DNA of 64,000 bases from Lentinus brumalis (lineage: Eukaryota > Basidiomycota > Agaricomycetes > Polyporales > Polyporaceae): positions 62,001 through 126,000 of the forward strand of contig MARA01000016.1 in the NCBI GenBank assembly GCA_001792895.1, read 5' to 3'. The position numbers and the translations under genes were made by a program. Below, one piece after another: positions 11,160 through 23,000 of the stretch. How positions within the stretch are numbered: the first letter of the stretch is position 1; each line of letters starts with the position of its first letter. A model generated the notes under the pieces. The model was not told the DNA's origin, ran no database searches, and saw nothing but the letters and a program-made list of their open reading frames with translations.

Positions 11160-11748
11160 ATGCAGTTCGCTACCATCTTCTACGCCTTCGCGATGCTCCT
11201 AGTCTGCGCGTTTGCTGCGCCGCTCGAGGTCCGTCAGGAGACTGTCTCCAACGTGAAGTGCACGGGCACCAAGTGAGTTTCCCGTTCCCCGTCTCCCCCT
11301 TCCTATGCCCGCGTGCGATACTTGCCACCGCGATACACTTTCGTAATTTCCCGCGTGTGATGCGTGTTGCTGACACGCGCGGGTTTGCAGGGCTCTCGAC
11401 TTCCACACGTCCAACGTCGCGCTGCTCCAGATCTGCGGCGGCATTGCGGGCTCGATCCAGAAGTGCCAGGGCGCGCCGAAGTCAACGACCGGCCAGTCGG
11501 GCAATGTCCGCTTCACGATCACGCCCGTGGTCAAGGGTGACACCATCAACATCTCCAAGGGTCGCTGGGAGCGTGCGTGCCGTCTCCTTCGTCTTTCGGG
11601 GTGCGTTCGCGCTAACGGGTGTGAATTCGTTCGTTGCAGAGGGCATCAAGGCCGCGTTCGCGGTCTGTGGCCAGAACATCCCCTTCACAGCGACGTTCAC
11701 TGGGGTGCTGCCAAGGGAGACGTCAACGTTGTCTACGAGGAGGTGTAG
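11160..11748 (+). CDS. Small secreted protein with an apparent C-terminal frameshift
   Basis: Three exons (11160-11272, 11391-11572, from 11640). The product starts with a signal peptide (MQFATIFYAFAMLLVCAFAA) and a probable Arg-Gln processing region (LEVRQE), then a mature domain with few cysteines and short beta-type segments (NVRFTITPVVKGDTINISKG). The layout is that of small secreted basidiomycete proteins. It distantly recalls glycan-binding Y3-like or KP4-like folds, but I cannot decide between these or exclude an unrelated family. As read, the frame of exon 3 continues to a stop at 11902 and gives an Arg-rich, foreign-looking tail. A one-base shift inside or near the G run at about 11702-11705 would instead lead to the stop at 11746-11748. 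This points to a homopolymer sequencing error or a real inactivating deletion. The gene has a good TATA box and a pyrimidine-rich leader. Confidence 0.6.
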
Positions 11749-11902
11749 ATTGCGTCGGCTCTCCTGCGTTCGGTCAAGTTGGATGGTCTTGTCGGGATTG
11801 CTGTGTCGAAATCTCATTCGGGTCTCACCAATCTTTCCTGTGTGCGGGCGCGTGATGAACGACAGCTATATCGCTTCAGGCGTCCCGACACATGTAACCT
11901 GA

Positions 11903-12293
11903 ACCGGATTATTCTCATCCTCTGCGAGCCCATCAGCAGAATGAGCCATAGGCACTATTCTGGACTGGTTTCTGTCATGTTCTGACACGACCACGGGTGT
12001 TCGTAAAGACTGGTCACTGCGTTTTTGGATTTGGATTTGAAGCGCACGGCGGGTGTGTCAGACTTCAGGCTTATAGTTGCGCTTCAACCTGAGGGGGCCC
12101 GAGCCCGCGTCGCAGCGCCTCGAGGCTCGATCCTGATCATGCCAAAGGCTCCTGAAGGTCGGCGATGACACATCCTGATTCAGGAGTCGGGGATGCTCAT
12201 CGAGGCAGCGGCGGGGTGGGCGGACAAGGGTACACGTTACGTTCTGTTCCAGGATATGAACTTACCACACCTTCGTCACGCTTGACATACACA
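11903..12293. other. Intergenic, no gene seen
   Basis: 3' flanks of two convergent genes. A CCTGA-rich stretch at about 12090-12190 contains short imperfect repeats (AGGCTCCTGA, ATTCAGGAG). Nothing else is recognised. Confidence 0.35.
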
Positions 12294-14107
12294 CTAGACT
12301 CCAACAAGGGTGATACGAAAATGACGGGGACGTTGACATAGTAATACAAAAGATTCGAGGTGGTTCGGACGGGAACTATGACACCACAGCGGCCTGAGAC
12401 TCCGAAACCTGGGCCCCGCCTGTATCTTCCTCATCCGAGCGAGATACGACGTGCGATTCAAGTTCATCGTCGGACCGCGTCGGATGATCCGGGTTGATGA
12501 AGGCTCCAAGGGATGAGATGAAACTTGGCGTGTTGTATGGGTCCCTCCCGAGGAATGCAACGGATAGTCCCCGTCGACTCTGATGACTGCCTTGTTGGCT
12601 TCCTGGAGGTCGAGGAGGAAGCGCGAAATGAGGATGGCGGTAAGGCTGCGAAAGGAATTGACAGTAAGTAGACAATCAGAGTACTCTGCGGTTACGGTGA
12701 TCTACGTACGGGCCGGTAAATGTGGTGACATCACTCCCGCCATGGCTCTCGATCCCCAGCTGCTCGACCGTCGATGAGACCGTGATTAAACAAGCCGAGT
12801 GAGATGAGCTACGCGGCTTACCGCAGGGAGCGACAGCACGAGGTGGAGAATATTCAGAACGAACAGAACTCTGGTGATGAGTGTCCTTATTCGTCAGGTG
12901 CCCTGTCAGCTTTGCTGTGGGACGTACACAAAATATATCATTCCTAGGCGCTGTTGAGCATAGATCAAAGCTAACGGCATTCTCGAACAGAGAGACATAC
13001 CATCGCAAAAGAGGACATCTGAAAGTGAAAGCCTCTTGGACTGGCTGATGTCCCTCAGAAGGCCCCTGCTCCGTAGCTTCGTCCAGGTGATGTAGAGGAG
13101 TAACATGTCCGCGACAATGAGCGGGACCCGAGCGATGACTACGACTGCGTGATCCCTTGGGTGAGCGAGAGCTAGTGCATACAATCACTGGCCAACCTAC
13201 GCCTTTTTACGATGTCAGTACCATTCTGTATGAGATGAGTGTAGAGAGCCAAACTTTAGGCCAATTGCGTCGTTCACATTGTCCAACTCGAGACATCCAA
13301 AAGGCGGGTAATTGATTCCAGAGACCTGATAGCCATATGGGACCTGCATCCTCGATCAGTTCGTCCTCTTATACTCAAACAACGCTGTTGCCCTCACCAA
13401 GTTCACAGCTGCTGGTGCTAGAGACAAAGCGAGGATGAGGAGCCCTACTAGCTTGCTCCTGCTTAACACGTATGCACGGAGGGCGGCGAAGACTCGTTGC
13501 AACGTATCAGGTACTGGGACGCAAGTGATGATTGCGGCATTTACCTGCCCCGGGGACAACTTGCAGTATCTGGATTGCATCCAGCGTTATCACAAACACG
13601 GAACAGCTACGGACGTGAATACATAGCCATTCCGCGGTTCTGAGAACTCTGCAAGGCTGCACACCAACCTCTGATTTTGAATTTGGTCAGCAATGGCCAG
13701 GGCACCGTGACGCACTGAGAGAACTTACTTGATCCGAAGGGAAGGACCGAGATATGACCAACGCCAAAACATAGATTACCATCGAAATCCACTTGTTCGC
13801 GAAGAACAAGAGCGGTGCTCCGGTGCACTTAGCGGTCCAGAAGCATTCCACTTCGCGATTGAGAATGATGAGATTGTCGTATATGAAGAGAGCTGCAGAG
13901 TCAGACAGGGTGAATGGTGAGGACGCCAAGGACACGGTTGCAGTGGAGTATGAATGACGTACTCGAGGCTGCCAGAGTGAAGAACTTTTCCGTATAGCTA
14001 TTTGGCGACGTGAGCAAGCGTTATCCGTAAGAAGCTCGATATGCGACGTACAGAGTGTTAAATAGGGCCACAAAGGCGGCAGCACCAGCATCTGCGTCGG
14101 AGGACAT
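12294..14107 (-). CDS. DUF6533-family seven-helix membrane protein (copy B), frameshifted tail
   Basis: The gene starts with ATG at 14107 (MSSDADAGAAAFVALFNTLY). Its DUF6533 exon reads LFIYDNLIILNREVECFW, then LLFFANKWISM; the family motif is more diverged here than in the neighbours. Later exons carry FAALRAYVLSRSKLVG, ARVPLIVADMLLLYITW and SQSKRLSLSDVLF. In the last exon the helix LTAILISRFLLDL is in one frame, but two extra bases at about 12547-12553 (the CCTCG-AGGGACCC site of other copies) shift the frame. The conserved PSFISSLGAFINPD segment and acidic tail are therefore read out of frame, and the as-read stop is at 12294 instead of the ancestral one at 12376. The membrane part could still be made. 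Copies B and C are neighbours on the minus strand, facing away from the main array. Confidence 0.75.
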
Positions 14108-14184
14108 TCTGTAGTCGAGTAATAGCCCTCGGCACTTCGGCGAGGCCAAGGAAGGTCGCCTTTGCACCCATGGCGCGCCCGAGT

Positions 14185-14190
14185 CTTATA
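14185..14190 (-). promoter_or_regulatory. TATA box of DUF6533 copy B
   Basis: On the minus strand the sequence reads CATATAAGACTC, about 80 bases before the start codon at 14107. The same spacing recurs at other copies. Confidence 0.5.
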
Positions 14191-15204
14191 TGCGAACAGA
14201 TGCATGCGGTCACACATCGGACACTGACTCCTGGGATGGTCATAGATACACACTGGTCGAATCTCGTACTCCACCGCAGCTGCATCTTTGCAGAAGCTTG
14301 CAGAGGTACTTATTGTGGCCGTGATGAGATGGACGTCTCCAGCTGGTTCTATCGTCTGTCCTACGCGCGACGACCGTGCGCATGAGGAGCAAAACGAGGA
14401 TTAGTCCTCTATCATCTATATAGCCATTATGATTGCTGAGAGCACGAACGTACCACCTATGTATCATGCGCGCCGAGGGCGATGTTCACGGACGTTGAAA
14501 CATTTGCTGCGACCGCTATCGCGAATGTTGAACTAATCTTAGAACGATCTACACGCAGAAGTTCTCCGTCCAGCATGGGTTGCTGTCAGCTGGAAGTTGA
14601 CATTCGTGAGATCCTTGCCACGCACCCATATGTGTGACCGCGTCTGCCCATATAGCGACTGTCGCAGTCCGGGCGACCAATATCTCTGTCAGAATGGATC
14701 CGAAACTGCTCGAGCCCGACGACATGGCAGTGCGGCGATGAGCTAACGGATCTACCAGTCTTTTCAAGAGATATTCGAGTTCAGGCGAAGGTCGAGGAAG
14801 AGACAATGTCTATAGATAGGATGGAATGTCAGAACGATCATAACCCACAGAATCAACATGAGAACTAGTTCCGCATCGAGAGCTTTCGGGAGCGGAAGCG
14901 GAAGACGATGGCCTGAGTCAATGTCCTGTTTTCGAACCACTCCACTCAACCAGGGCAGCGCCGAAGGTCGGCCACAACCAATGGCACGATCGACTCTACC
15001 TTCCACATTACGGTGTTCGACAAGGTCTGAATATAGCATCGGCGTCGCAGCCATCTCCCCAATCCAGGACGTCCAGATTGATAGTTCTCATTCGTCAAGA
15101 ACAGAGGACTCGAGCCTCGTCATGTTCGATCCACCGGAAGCGGGCCTTGCATCGCGACTTCCAGTCGGTCGATGGTAGGTCCGACGTACCCAGCCGGACG
15201 CAGA
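14191..15204. other. Spacer between DUF6533 copies B and C
   Basis: No supported gene. A minus-strand frame from ATG at 14725 (MSSGSSSFGSILTEILVART) could be the first exon of an unknown gene. I could not follow it through further exons. Confidence 0.3.
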
Positions 15205-16930
15205 CTACGCGGAAGACGACGACGCAGCGGCCTGCGACCGGACGTCCTCCTCCCCATTCGAGCGCAGAGCGTCGTGGGGCCCCTCCGCGAACTCCGGGTT
15301 GATGAAAGCTCCAAGGGAAGAGATGAAGCTAGGCGCGTCGTATGGGTCCCTCGAGGAATGCAGCGGATCGTCTTCGTCCACTCTGACGACGGCGTGATTT
15401 GCCTCTTGCAGGTCAATCAGGAAGCGCGAGACCAGGATCGCCGTGAGGCTGTGAGAGGAGACTCGTCGCATGAGTGGACAGTCGCAGTATCCTAAAGTTA
15501 TGGTGGGATGCGTACGGGGCGGTGAAGTAGGTCACATAGCTCCCTGAACCATTGGTCAGTATCTGTTGACAAAAAATGAGAAATCAGCACGCAGTTCGAA
15601 GGCGTGTGAGTTCGAGACAAGCTGGGCGCATTACCGCTGTCGCCGAGAGGATGAGGTGGAGGCAATTGAGGGTAAAGAGAACTCTGGTTGACAGTAAGTG
15701 AGTCCGACATTCACCCTCCATTCCACTTTGTTGCAAGACGTACACGAAGTATATAGTGCCTGTAGGTGGTGTGCCCAGCGGAGGGTCATCAACATGGCGC
15801 CTCAGCATCCCTTGCCGCTAGAAGAGACGTACCATCGCGGAAGAGGATATCAGATAGTGACAGCCTCTTGGACCCAGCCTGAGGCTGTCGAACATCCCTC
15901 AGGGCGCCCCTACTGCTGAGCTTCGCCCAGGTGATGTATATGAGTAACATGTCGGCTATAATGACGGGCACTCGAGAGATGATTATGACTGCGCAGTTCC
16001 TTGATTGAGCGTGGACTTATTGCATGTAATGACGAGCCGACCTACGCCTTAGGACAAGGTCAGTACCCGACGAAAAGCAAAGAAGGCAAGAGGGCTGCAC
16101 CGCACCTTAGATTGATCGCCGTAGTTGTCTTGTCTGCGAAGAGGCATCCAAATGGCGGGAAATTCATTCCAGTGGGATCGTAGCCAAAGTGAACCTACAA
16201 CGGAGACCGTTATATGACCATGGGTAGCGATGAAGTTGGTACACACACCATATTAGCGGCTGATGGCACGAGGGACAGAGCAAGGACGAGTAGTCCGAGG
16301 AGCTTGCTCCTGCTTAGCACGTATGCACGGAGAGCGGAGAAGACTAATTACACACTACGTCAGGTTCATGACCCATGGAGTAGAAACACGTCTTACTGGC
16401 GCCGGGAAACAGCTGCAGCACAACTATTGCCTCTGCCGTCATCTGAAAGACGAAACAACTGCAAACCTTATCAATCATCCCGAGCTTTGCGAAGGCTATG
16501 TACCAACCTCTGCTTACGGTCAGATATTGCCATGACAGGGACAGGTATTACGCACCTGATCCGAGAGGAACGTTGCATGCTGGAACAACAGCACAACGTA
16601 GTACATCATCAATAGCCACTTGTTCGCGAAGAACAAGAGTGACGCTCCGGTCCGCTTTGCGGTCCAAACGCAAGTCACTTCTCGCTCGAACGTGACGAAG
16701 GCGTCGTAGATGAAGACAGCTATGGCAAAAGAACGCGTCAGGCCAACAAGGATGAGTTTCCCGACGGATTGCACGTGCCCGAGGCTGCCACTTGGCAGTG
16801 GTTCCCGGCATAGCTGTCAGGCGGTATCAGCAAGTGGTTTTCGCGACGAGCGGCCTAGGTGATATGCGACGTACAAGCTTTCGAAAAGGGCCACAGTCCC
16901 AACAGCACCAGTATCTGCGTCGTTAGACAT
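15205..16930 (-). CDS. DUF6533-family seven-helix membrane protein (copy C)
   Basis: ATG at 16930 (MSNDADTGAVGTVALFESLY). Segments in order: VFIYDAFVTFEREVTCVW with LLFFANKWLLM (DUF6533 exon), CFVFQMTAEAIVVLQL, AYVLSRSKLLG, IISRVPVIIADMLLIYITW, then SLTAILVSRFLIDLQEANH and SFISSLGAFINPE. Stop at 15205. Unusual for the set is a short insertion in the loop after helix 5 (RQPQAGSKRLSLS instead of RQSKRLSLS), made by an imperfect duplication. The tail (DALRSNGEEDVRSQ, then AAASSSSA) is shorter and less acidic than in the plus-strand copies. All frames look open and splice sites are canonical. Confidence 0.8.
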
Positions 16931-17010
16931 GCTCGAGTCGGCAGAAGGTCGTCGTCTCCAAATTGTCGGGGCCGATGGATGACTGCGTTGGCACCCGGTG
17001 TACGACTGGA

Positions 17011-17017
17011 TTTTATA
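17011..17017 (-). promoter_or_regulatory. TATA box of DUF6533 copy C
   Basis: Minus-strand GAGTATAAAATCC lies about 85 bases upstream of the start codon at 16930. Its flank GAGTATAAA is identical to that of copy E. Confidence 0.55.
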
Positions 17018-18216
17018 CTCGAGCACGGCGATGGGGCGACCACATCATGTGCTGTCTCCTCTCGGGCACTGAGGTACGCACGCTGTTCGCACCAGCAAAT
17101 CTGACCCCAATTGACATGATCATATCACCTGTATGTGCAAACGTAGGGATCAGCCGCAGATCATCTGTGTCACGTTTGCTCGCGTTATGCAGGTCCGTGT
17201 TCCTCCAGACAATCAAGCAAGGCTTCCATCTAAAGATGATACTGTATGTCCTTGATATGAGTCTTCAGTACAATGATGATCCAGATGGCCACATAACACA
17301 CCACTTTTCGACCGAAGCGACGGAGCGCGAGGACGAGCACAAAGGGTCGGCAAATCGAGGAGCATACTTCTTAAACCTGATGCTTAGCTGCGCAGTCCCA
17401 TGAAAAAAGACAGCGAACGTCCTGTTGACCTGTCAATTTGTTTCAACAGCCGGCACGTTGTCGTTGGCATGCAGCGATCGGAACAAAGGCGACCTGACTA
17501 GTGGAAGTCGACACTACTTGCGGTGCGCAGTTTCGTAGAGATACTTCGGTACATAGCTGGGGCCTCAGACGACTCATGGCCGCCGTCTGCAGGGTGTGCC
17601 GCGTCGGGTCTTGAACTGACCCGCTCGCACTTAGAGTGCTCGAAATTTCATCTGCTAGAAAGAAGATGTCAAAGGGGAGATCCGCGTACAGCCAGAGGAC
17701 ATAAGAGCTCAACTGAAAAGGCATGTTGTATGTCTCCTTGCCATCAAGTTGGTAGCATATCTACACCCGTTGCCAGGTGCACTTCTCCGGTACATGTCCG
17801 GTCAACATACACCTGTCGTGACCGAGACTCTGTCGCATGGTTGATGTTGCCGATATCAGTTCCCGATTCCAGGAGCATGTTCTGAAGGATGAAGCGTTAG
17901 TTCCCAGTGAGCATGGCGCAGTGTGTACAGTCCCCCTTACATTCCTCACTCATAATTACGACGTGTCGAGTCGTGGGCTACCTAGGGAGACAAGATGGAA
18001 AAGACAAGTTCATATGCTGACCGTTCAGAAGAGGTATGATCTGAGAACTTGGGGTACTTACTACCGCTTATTACTAGTTACCAGATTTTGTAACGATGCT
18101 AGTTACCCGCAATAGTAGACGCCGTTTGATTGGTACGCGCGCTATTACTAGCCAGACTAATCCGGGGCGTTGTCAAGTAACTCTGCACGAAACCACCACT
18201 ACCTGTCTTTACCACC
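17018..18216. other. Intergenic between two divergent genes
   Basis: No gene recognised. At 17958-17992 lies the second member of a 37-base sequence shared with 10555-10591 (core TCGTGGGCTACCTAGG). Between about 18070 and 18115 the word CTAGTTACC occurs twice around GTAACG, in AT-richer sequence that may be a mobile-element footprint. Confidence 0.35.
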
Positions 18217-19623
18217 ATGCCCTCCATCGACAATGACGACGACTTGTTCAGCTCGCGCTACCTCTCGGCAAAGACTGGACCAACGCCACACAAGTCGCCG
18301 TCACGACAAACCCTCACCTTGAACGGCCGCAAGTCCTCCGCGTCTCTGCGAGGTCCCTCGTCTCTTGCCGACGCGCTCGGGGACGATGCAGGCAATGGCC
18401 GGCACTCACTCGCACACGAATTGGCCGCAGCGCTGCTTCCAGAGCCGAGCGCAGGGTCCAAGCTACTTGCGGAGGAGTTTGGGATCGAGTACGATGAGGG
18501 CGCGGAGGGCATAGATGGTACCCCACAAGGCACGTACGACGAGTCCGCACCACAATTCCGGGGCGAGGAGGTGGGGGTGGAGGTGGATATGGGCGGTGTA
18601 GATTCGCTCGCCGCGCAGCTCAATGGTGCCTCGTCTCATTCACATTCACCCGCCCACCCCGTGGAAGATGTCCCGCCCGACTTCGACCCCGACTTCCGCA
18701 GCCCCCCAGTGTCTCCGACGAAACCTCGACGACAGCCCGATCAGGACCCGATGGCGATTCTTGCCGCCGACCTGGAGTACACGGAGAAGTTCCTATCGCA
18801 ACTGCGTCGATTGGACGTGGGCGAGCCATCTCACACCACTCCGACGCTCGAGCGGCTCGCGTCGGACATGATTCGACGGATCAATGACGCGACTCGCGAC
18901 CGAGAGACCCAGCTGCGGGAGCTACTCGAGTACGAACGCGAGTTCCGCAAGATTTCGGGCGAGGTCGGAGGGAACGACGCGCTCAGCGTGCTCCCCGAGC
19001 TCGAGGACATCATCAAGGACGATGTCGTGGCGCCGGGCTCGTCGGCGACGCGCGCTGGAGCAGAACTTGCGGACCTCGATACGATCGCGGAGGATGCGAC
19101 GCTGCAGTCGAACGACTGGGAGGTGGACCCGGACCGCGCAGGACTCGGGGATGAGGATGAGGACGAGTACGGCTCGGCATACCCGCCTACACCGGTGAAG
19201 ACGGAGTTCCCGCTACCCCCATCGCTGAATGGCCCTCCCACACCTACTGTGGCCATCACTCACCTCACTCATCTCCGCACTTTCACGGCGTCCACGGCAG
19301 CGTCGCTCGCCACAATATCGGAACACACGCAAGTCAACGCCGCTGCCACGACCGAGGCCGGCCGGAAGATCCGTGCGCTGAAGAACAAGCTGGGCGGCTG
19401 GAGGACGGAGTGGGACAGTGCGGAACGGAGTAGAGTGCGAATAGAGAAGTGGGAGGCGGGGATCGTGGATGGCGATACCCCCGTGTCGGGTGCGACGTCG
19501 CCACCTAGGGTGCAGCGAAGGATAGACGGGAGAAAGCTCGTCCAGGAACACATGCAGGCCTTTGAAAAGGCCCTCGCGGAGGCGCATGTGAAGACGCAGG
19601 CGATCATGGCCGCCGTCTCATGA
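18217..19623 (+). CDS. Conserved-looking coiled-coil protein of unknown function
   Basis: Intronless frame of 468 residues starting at the ACCACCATGCC context. Residues 1-60 are Ser/Thr/Pro/Lys-rich and probably disordered. A short amphipathic block follows (SLAHELAAALLPEPSAGSKL, then LAEEFGIEYDEGAEG, about 65-100). Two predicted coiled-coil regions lie at about 180-250 (INDATRDRETQLRELLEYER) and 360-465 (ending FEKALAEAHVKTQAIMAAVS). Between them is an acidic linker (DLDTIAEDATLQSNDWEVDP). There is no signal peptide, membrane helix or catalytic motif. The layout suggests a cytoplasmic scaffold or cytoskeletal factor. I do not recognise the family, and no neighbour suggests a role. Confidence 0.8.
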   Translation: MPSIDNDDDLFSSRYLSAKTGPTPHKSPSRQTLTLNGRKSSASLRGPSSLADALGDDAGNGRHSLAHELAAALLPEPSAGSKLLAEEFGIEYDEGAEGIDGTPQGTYDESAPQFRGEEVGVEVDMGGVDSLAAQLNGASSHSHSPAHPVEDVPPDFDPDFRSPPVSPTKPRRQPDQDPMAILAADLEYTEKFLSQLRRLDVGEPSHTTPTLERLASDMIRRINDATRDRETQLRELLEYEREFRKISGEVGGNDALSVLPELEDIIKDDVVAPGSSATRAGAELADLDTIAEDATLQSNDWEVDPDRAGLGDEDEDEYGSAYPPTPVKTEFPLPPSLNGPPTPTVAITHLTHLRTFTASTAASLATISEHTQVNAAATTEAGRKIRALKNKLGGWRTEWDSAERSRVRIEKWEAGIVDGDTPVSGATSPPRVQRRIDGRKLVQEHMQAFEKALAEAHVKTQAIMAAVS

Positions 19624-20057
19624 TGCATGAGTGTTTCCTCTTTGCTCTGCGTCCGCGTTTTCCTGCTTATCGTTATGTTACTGCTACTGCTCGCTTGGTT
19701 TCACGGATCATATGAAGTGTGGGGGGATTGGGGCAGTTTGTCGAAGAGGCTGGCTGCTTCGAGATTACTCTCGTTATGACTCACGCTCTTACGACGCATG
19801 CGCATTATATCTAGTACATCTTTCGCTACACATTGTTCAATTGCTGCTATATCAACACGGCGTCATGTACTCTCACCCCAATTGTTTGACATAGATCATA
19901 CCTGCGATCGCCATAAAACATACCCTTCGTCATGTTATCATGGTGGCTAGCCGGTGAACTTGAACCTGCGGGAGTGTCGTCAGTATAGATCATAGACCAT
20001 GTCGTCCAATCGTGGTTTGAATTGCGTACCAATTCGTGCTGTAGGGCAGCTCACACA
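19624..20057. other. 3' flanks of two convergent genes
   Basis: The coiled-coil gene and MMS19 converge here. The sequence is AT-richer with no coding signal; polyadenylation regions are expected but no exact site can be fixed. Confidence 0.4.
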
Positions 20058-23000
20058 TTAGAGAAGGTCGAGTATACGATCTGCGAGGACGACGCACCGT
20101 GCTTCCACTGCTTCGCTTCTGACGACCCTCTTCGGGTCATCCAAAGCCTTCGCTAGCTCGCGAATTACGGTGGCCTTCTGCGGGTGCAGGACATCATATC
20201 GTACTACACTTGGGAGGATGGCCAGATAGCGGAGAGCCGCCACACGGACCCGCTATTGCCAAACGTAAGCTTCATATCACCGTTCAAATGGAGCGGCAAC
20301 TGCTATACTCACCACGGATGGCATCTGCGACACTAGACTGTTCTTCAGCATCGTCGATACCAGACTGGATGCGTGCTCCGCGATGATTGCGTTGTCTTTC
20401 TCGCTTGAGACCGCGGCGGCGTGCAGCGTGTCGATGACGCCCGCCCGGATCTCGTTGTCCGGCAAGTCGATGCCACGGAGGAGTAGAGGCATGAGCTGCG
20501 CAGTTCAACAGTGAGAGATGCAGGTTACGAACGGGAGAGAGGGCCTTACCGAGGGCATCTCATGTACGTATGTGGACTTAGGCACGGATTTGATGAGGGC
20601 AGCCAGCGCAACGAGGTACGCATTCTGCCGCGGTGAGTCTACGAGGCGATGAGCACGAGAGCGCGCACAATCACATTGGAATGAGCGGAGTACTCACTGG
20701 CTGAGACTTTCGCGCCCTCGATGATCCGCGGGAGGACAGAGTTGCAATATTTCTGAGCGTAGAGGATCTGGGGTGCACTGTGAATATGAAGGACAGACAA
20801 CACAGAACCGGTCAGGTCCAACACATACCCGGAGGACCGCATGGTTCTTCTTCGTTAAGACCTTATCGGTGCCAGGAATTCTACCAACAGCACGAGCAGC
20901 GTCCCAGCTGACGTGCTCATCGTCAAATAGTTCAAAGAGGCGGTCCACGTTCTGCGTCGCTCGCGCATGTCCGCGGACGAGCAGGGCCTTGGTGAGCTGT
21001 CAGGTATGAATAGGTCGATACGTATGCGATACAATGGATGGTGAAGAGACGGGTAGCATACCCATGTGAACGTCGATATAGCGTTTCGACGAGCCTCCGG
21101 GGGTGCACTGGTGTTTGCGATCTGTGACGTCCAGAAGCCGTCGATGTTCGACGAGAGGAAAGCCTCCAGCTCTGATCAAACCGTCAGAACGCGAAATCCG
21201 CCTTTGAAGCTTGAAGTAACGACTTACTCTCCGCATGCCTGTTCACGACTGCGGCAATGAGGTGCATCAGAGCCTCCCTTTGCAGAGCGTTATCCGCATG
21301 TGTGACTATCCACTGGAGCAAGCCGTCGAGGAAAGCGACCTCATCTGGCACTGGCAGCGTAACCTTGGTTGATGCATCATAAGCAGTCATTGACAAGCGA
21401 TACACCTTAGTTGCAGACGCACCTCTTTGTGAAGCGCAATCACGGCTGCAGAGAATAGCACGAGGAGGTTCTTCTGGTACGTGGACGCGCCGGGCTGAAC
21501 GTGACGTCAGAACGATCCTGCCAGATAGATTATCACAAAGAACGAACCTGTAAGGGACTGAACCTCTTGCCAGCAGGGACCTTCTGAATGCCCTCCGTGA
21601 GCTGCGACACGTCCCCGTCCACATATGCCGCGAAGACGGACTTGACGAACGTCTCCTGCCTCCTATTGTCAAGTCAAGTCAGCAATGCACCGGAGCCCGG
21701 AACTGAGGAAACGTACGCAGCAGTGAGTGTCTGCGTAACCAAAGTCACGATCTGCGCGGCCACTGCGAGCAGCCGCGGATCCGTGGCGACCATAGGCCTC
21801 TCCTCCGCGCCAAGTGCAGACAGTATGAAGAGGTTGTACAGCCGCGGAACCAGCCGGTCGATATACTTGACCACGTCCGTGTGGCCCAGCTCAATCTTAG
21901 CAGACAGCACGTCCGCAAGCGTCTTCAGTATCGAGTGCGCGTATGCAGCGGCGGGCTCCAAGTCCTCCGGAGTAGAAGCTGGGGTGGACGACGGGGATGG
22001 GACACAGAGGAGATCGAGCTTGGTGGAGAGACGGATGACGAGCGTCTCGAAGAGGTCAGGTTGTGTGCAGAGCTTCTTGAGCGACGCGAGTGTCCGCCAG
22101 TACTTGATGCGCTCTGCGTCTGCGTCGCGTGGTGGGGCGCGGTCCGGGAGGGCAGAGAAGAGGAGGGGCAGTGTGTTCCCAGAGACGTGAGACGGTGCCA
22201 CGGCGGAGACTGTGCATAGCAGGTCCAGAGAGACCTCGCTGACGAGGAAGTACACGTTTCTCAACCTGTTGCGGAACGGAGGAGGGGGAGGGTGCTCACC
22301 TGAGGTCAGTCTCATCCTCGTCCTGCTGCAGTACCTCGTTCACGCTGTGCACCACGAACCCGAGCTCCTCGTCTGTAAGCAGCCCTGGAGTGCGTACCAT
22401 GCTCTTGAGCGCGTCGATCGCAGGGTATGCCGTAGCGGGAGTCTTAAGCCCCACTGTCAGCACGCCTATGACCTCGTCCTTATAGGGAGACAGAGGGACG
22501 TTTCCCTCTTCCGGGAGGACCTCGGGGTCGTGCGATGTCGACTCTCGCGCAGCCTCGATCAAGTCCGCAAGCAGTCTCAGCGTCGGTGTTCGGTTCGGCA
22601 GCTCGTCAGGGTCAAGGAAGAGCTTGACAAAGTGCGGGACCGCTCTGGCGAGGGTAAACCGCGCAACGGACGCTACAAAGATGAGTTGAGTGACACGAAA
22701 CACGTGCGGGAGGAAGAGCACTGACGCGTCGTGGACATGAACGCGCAGAGAACCTTGATGGCATGCTTGGCCTGGCTCTTCTCGGGTTCGCGCAGAATCT
22801 GGATGCACTCTTCGCAAGCCTCCTTCGCCAGCCCTTCGATCTCCGCATCGTCCGCCTGCTCAGCAGGAGCCGCGGAGTAGATCGTCTGAATGAGAACCTG
22901 CGTGGTCTTCAACGCCTTCTCCTCCGTGACGTTGTCCGTCGGCTGGAAGATCTGAATGGCCGAGTGAGAACACAGTAGTGAGCCGGAACATAGCACCGAC

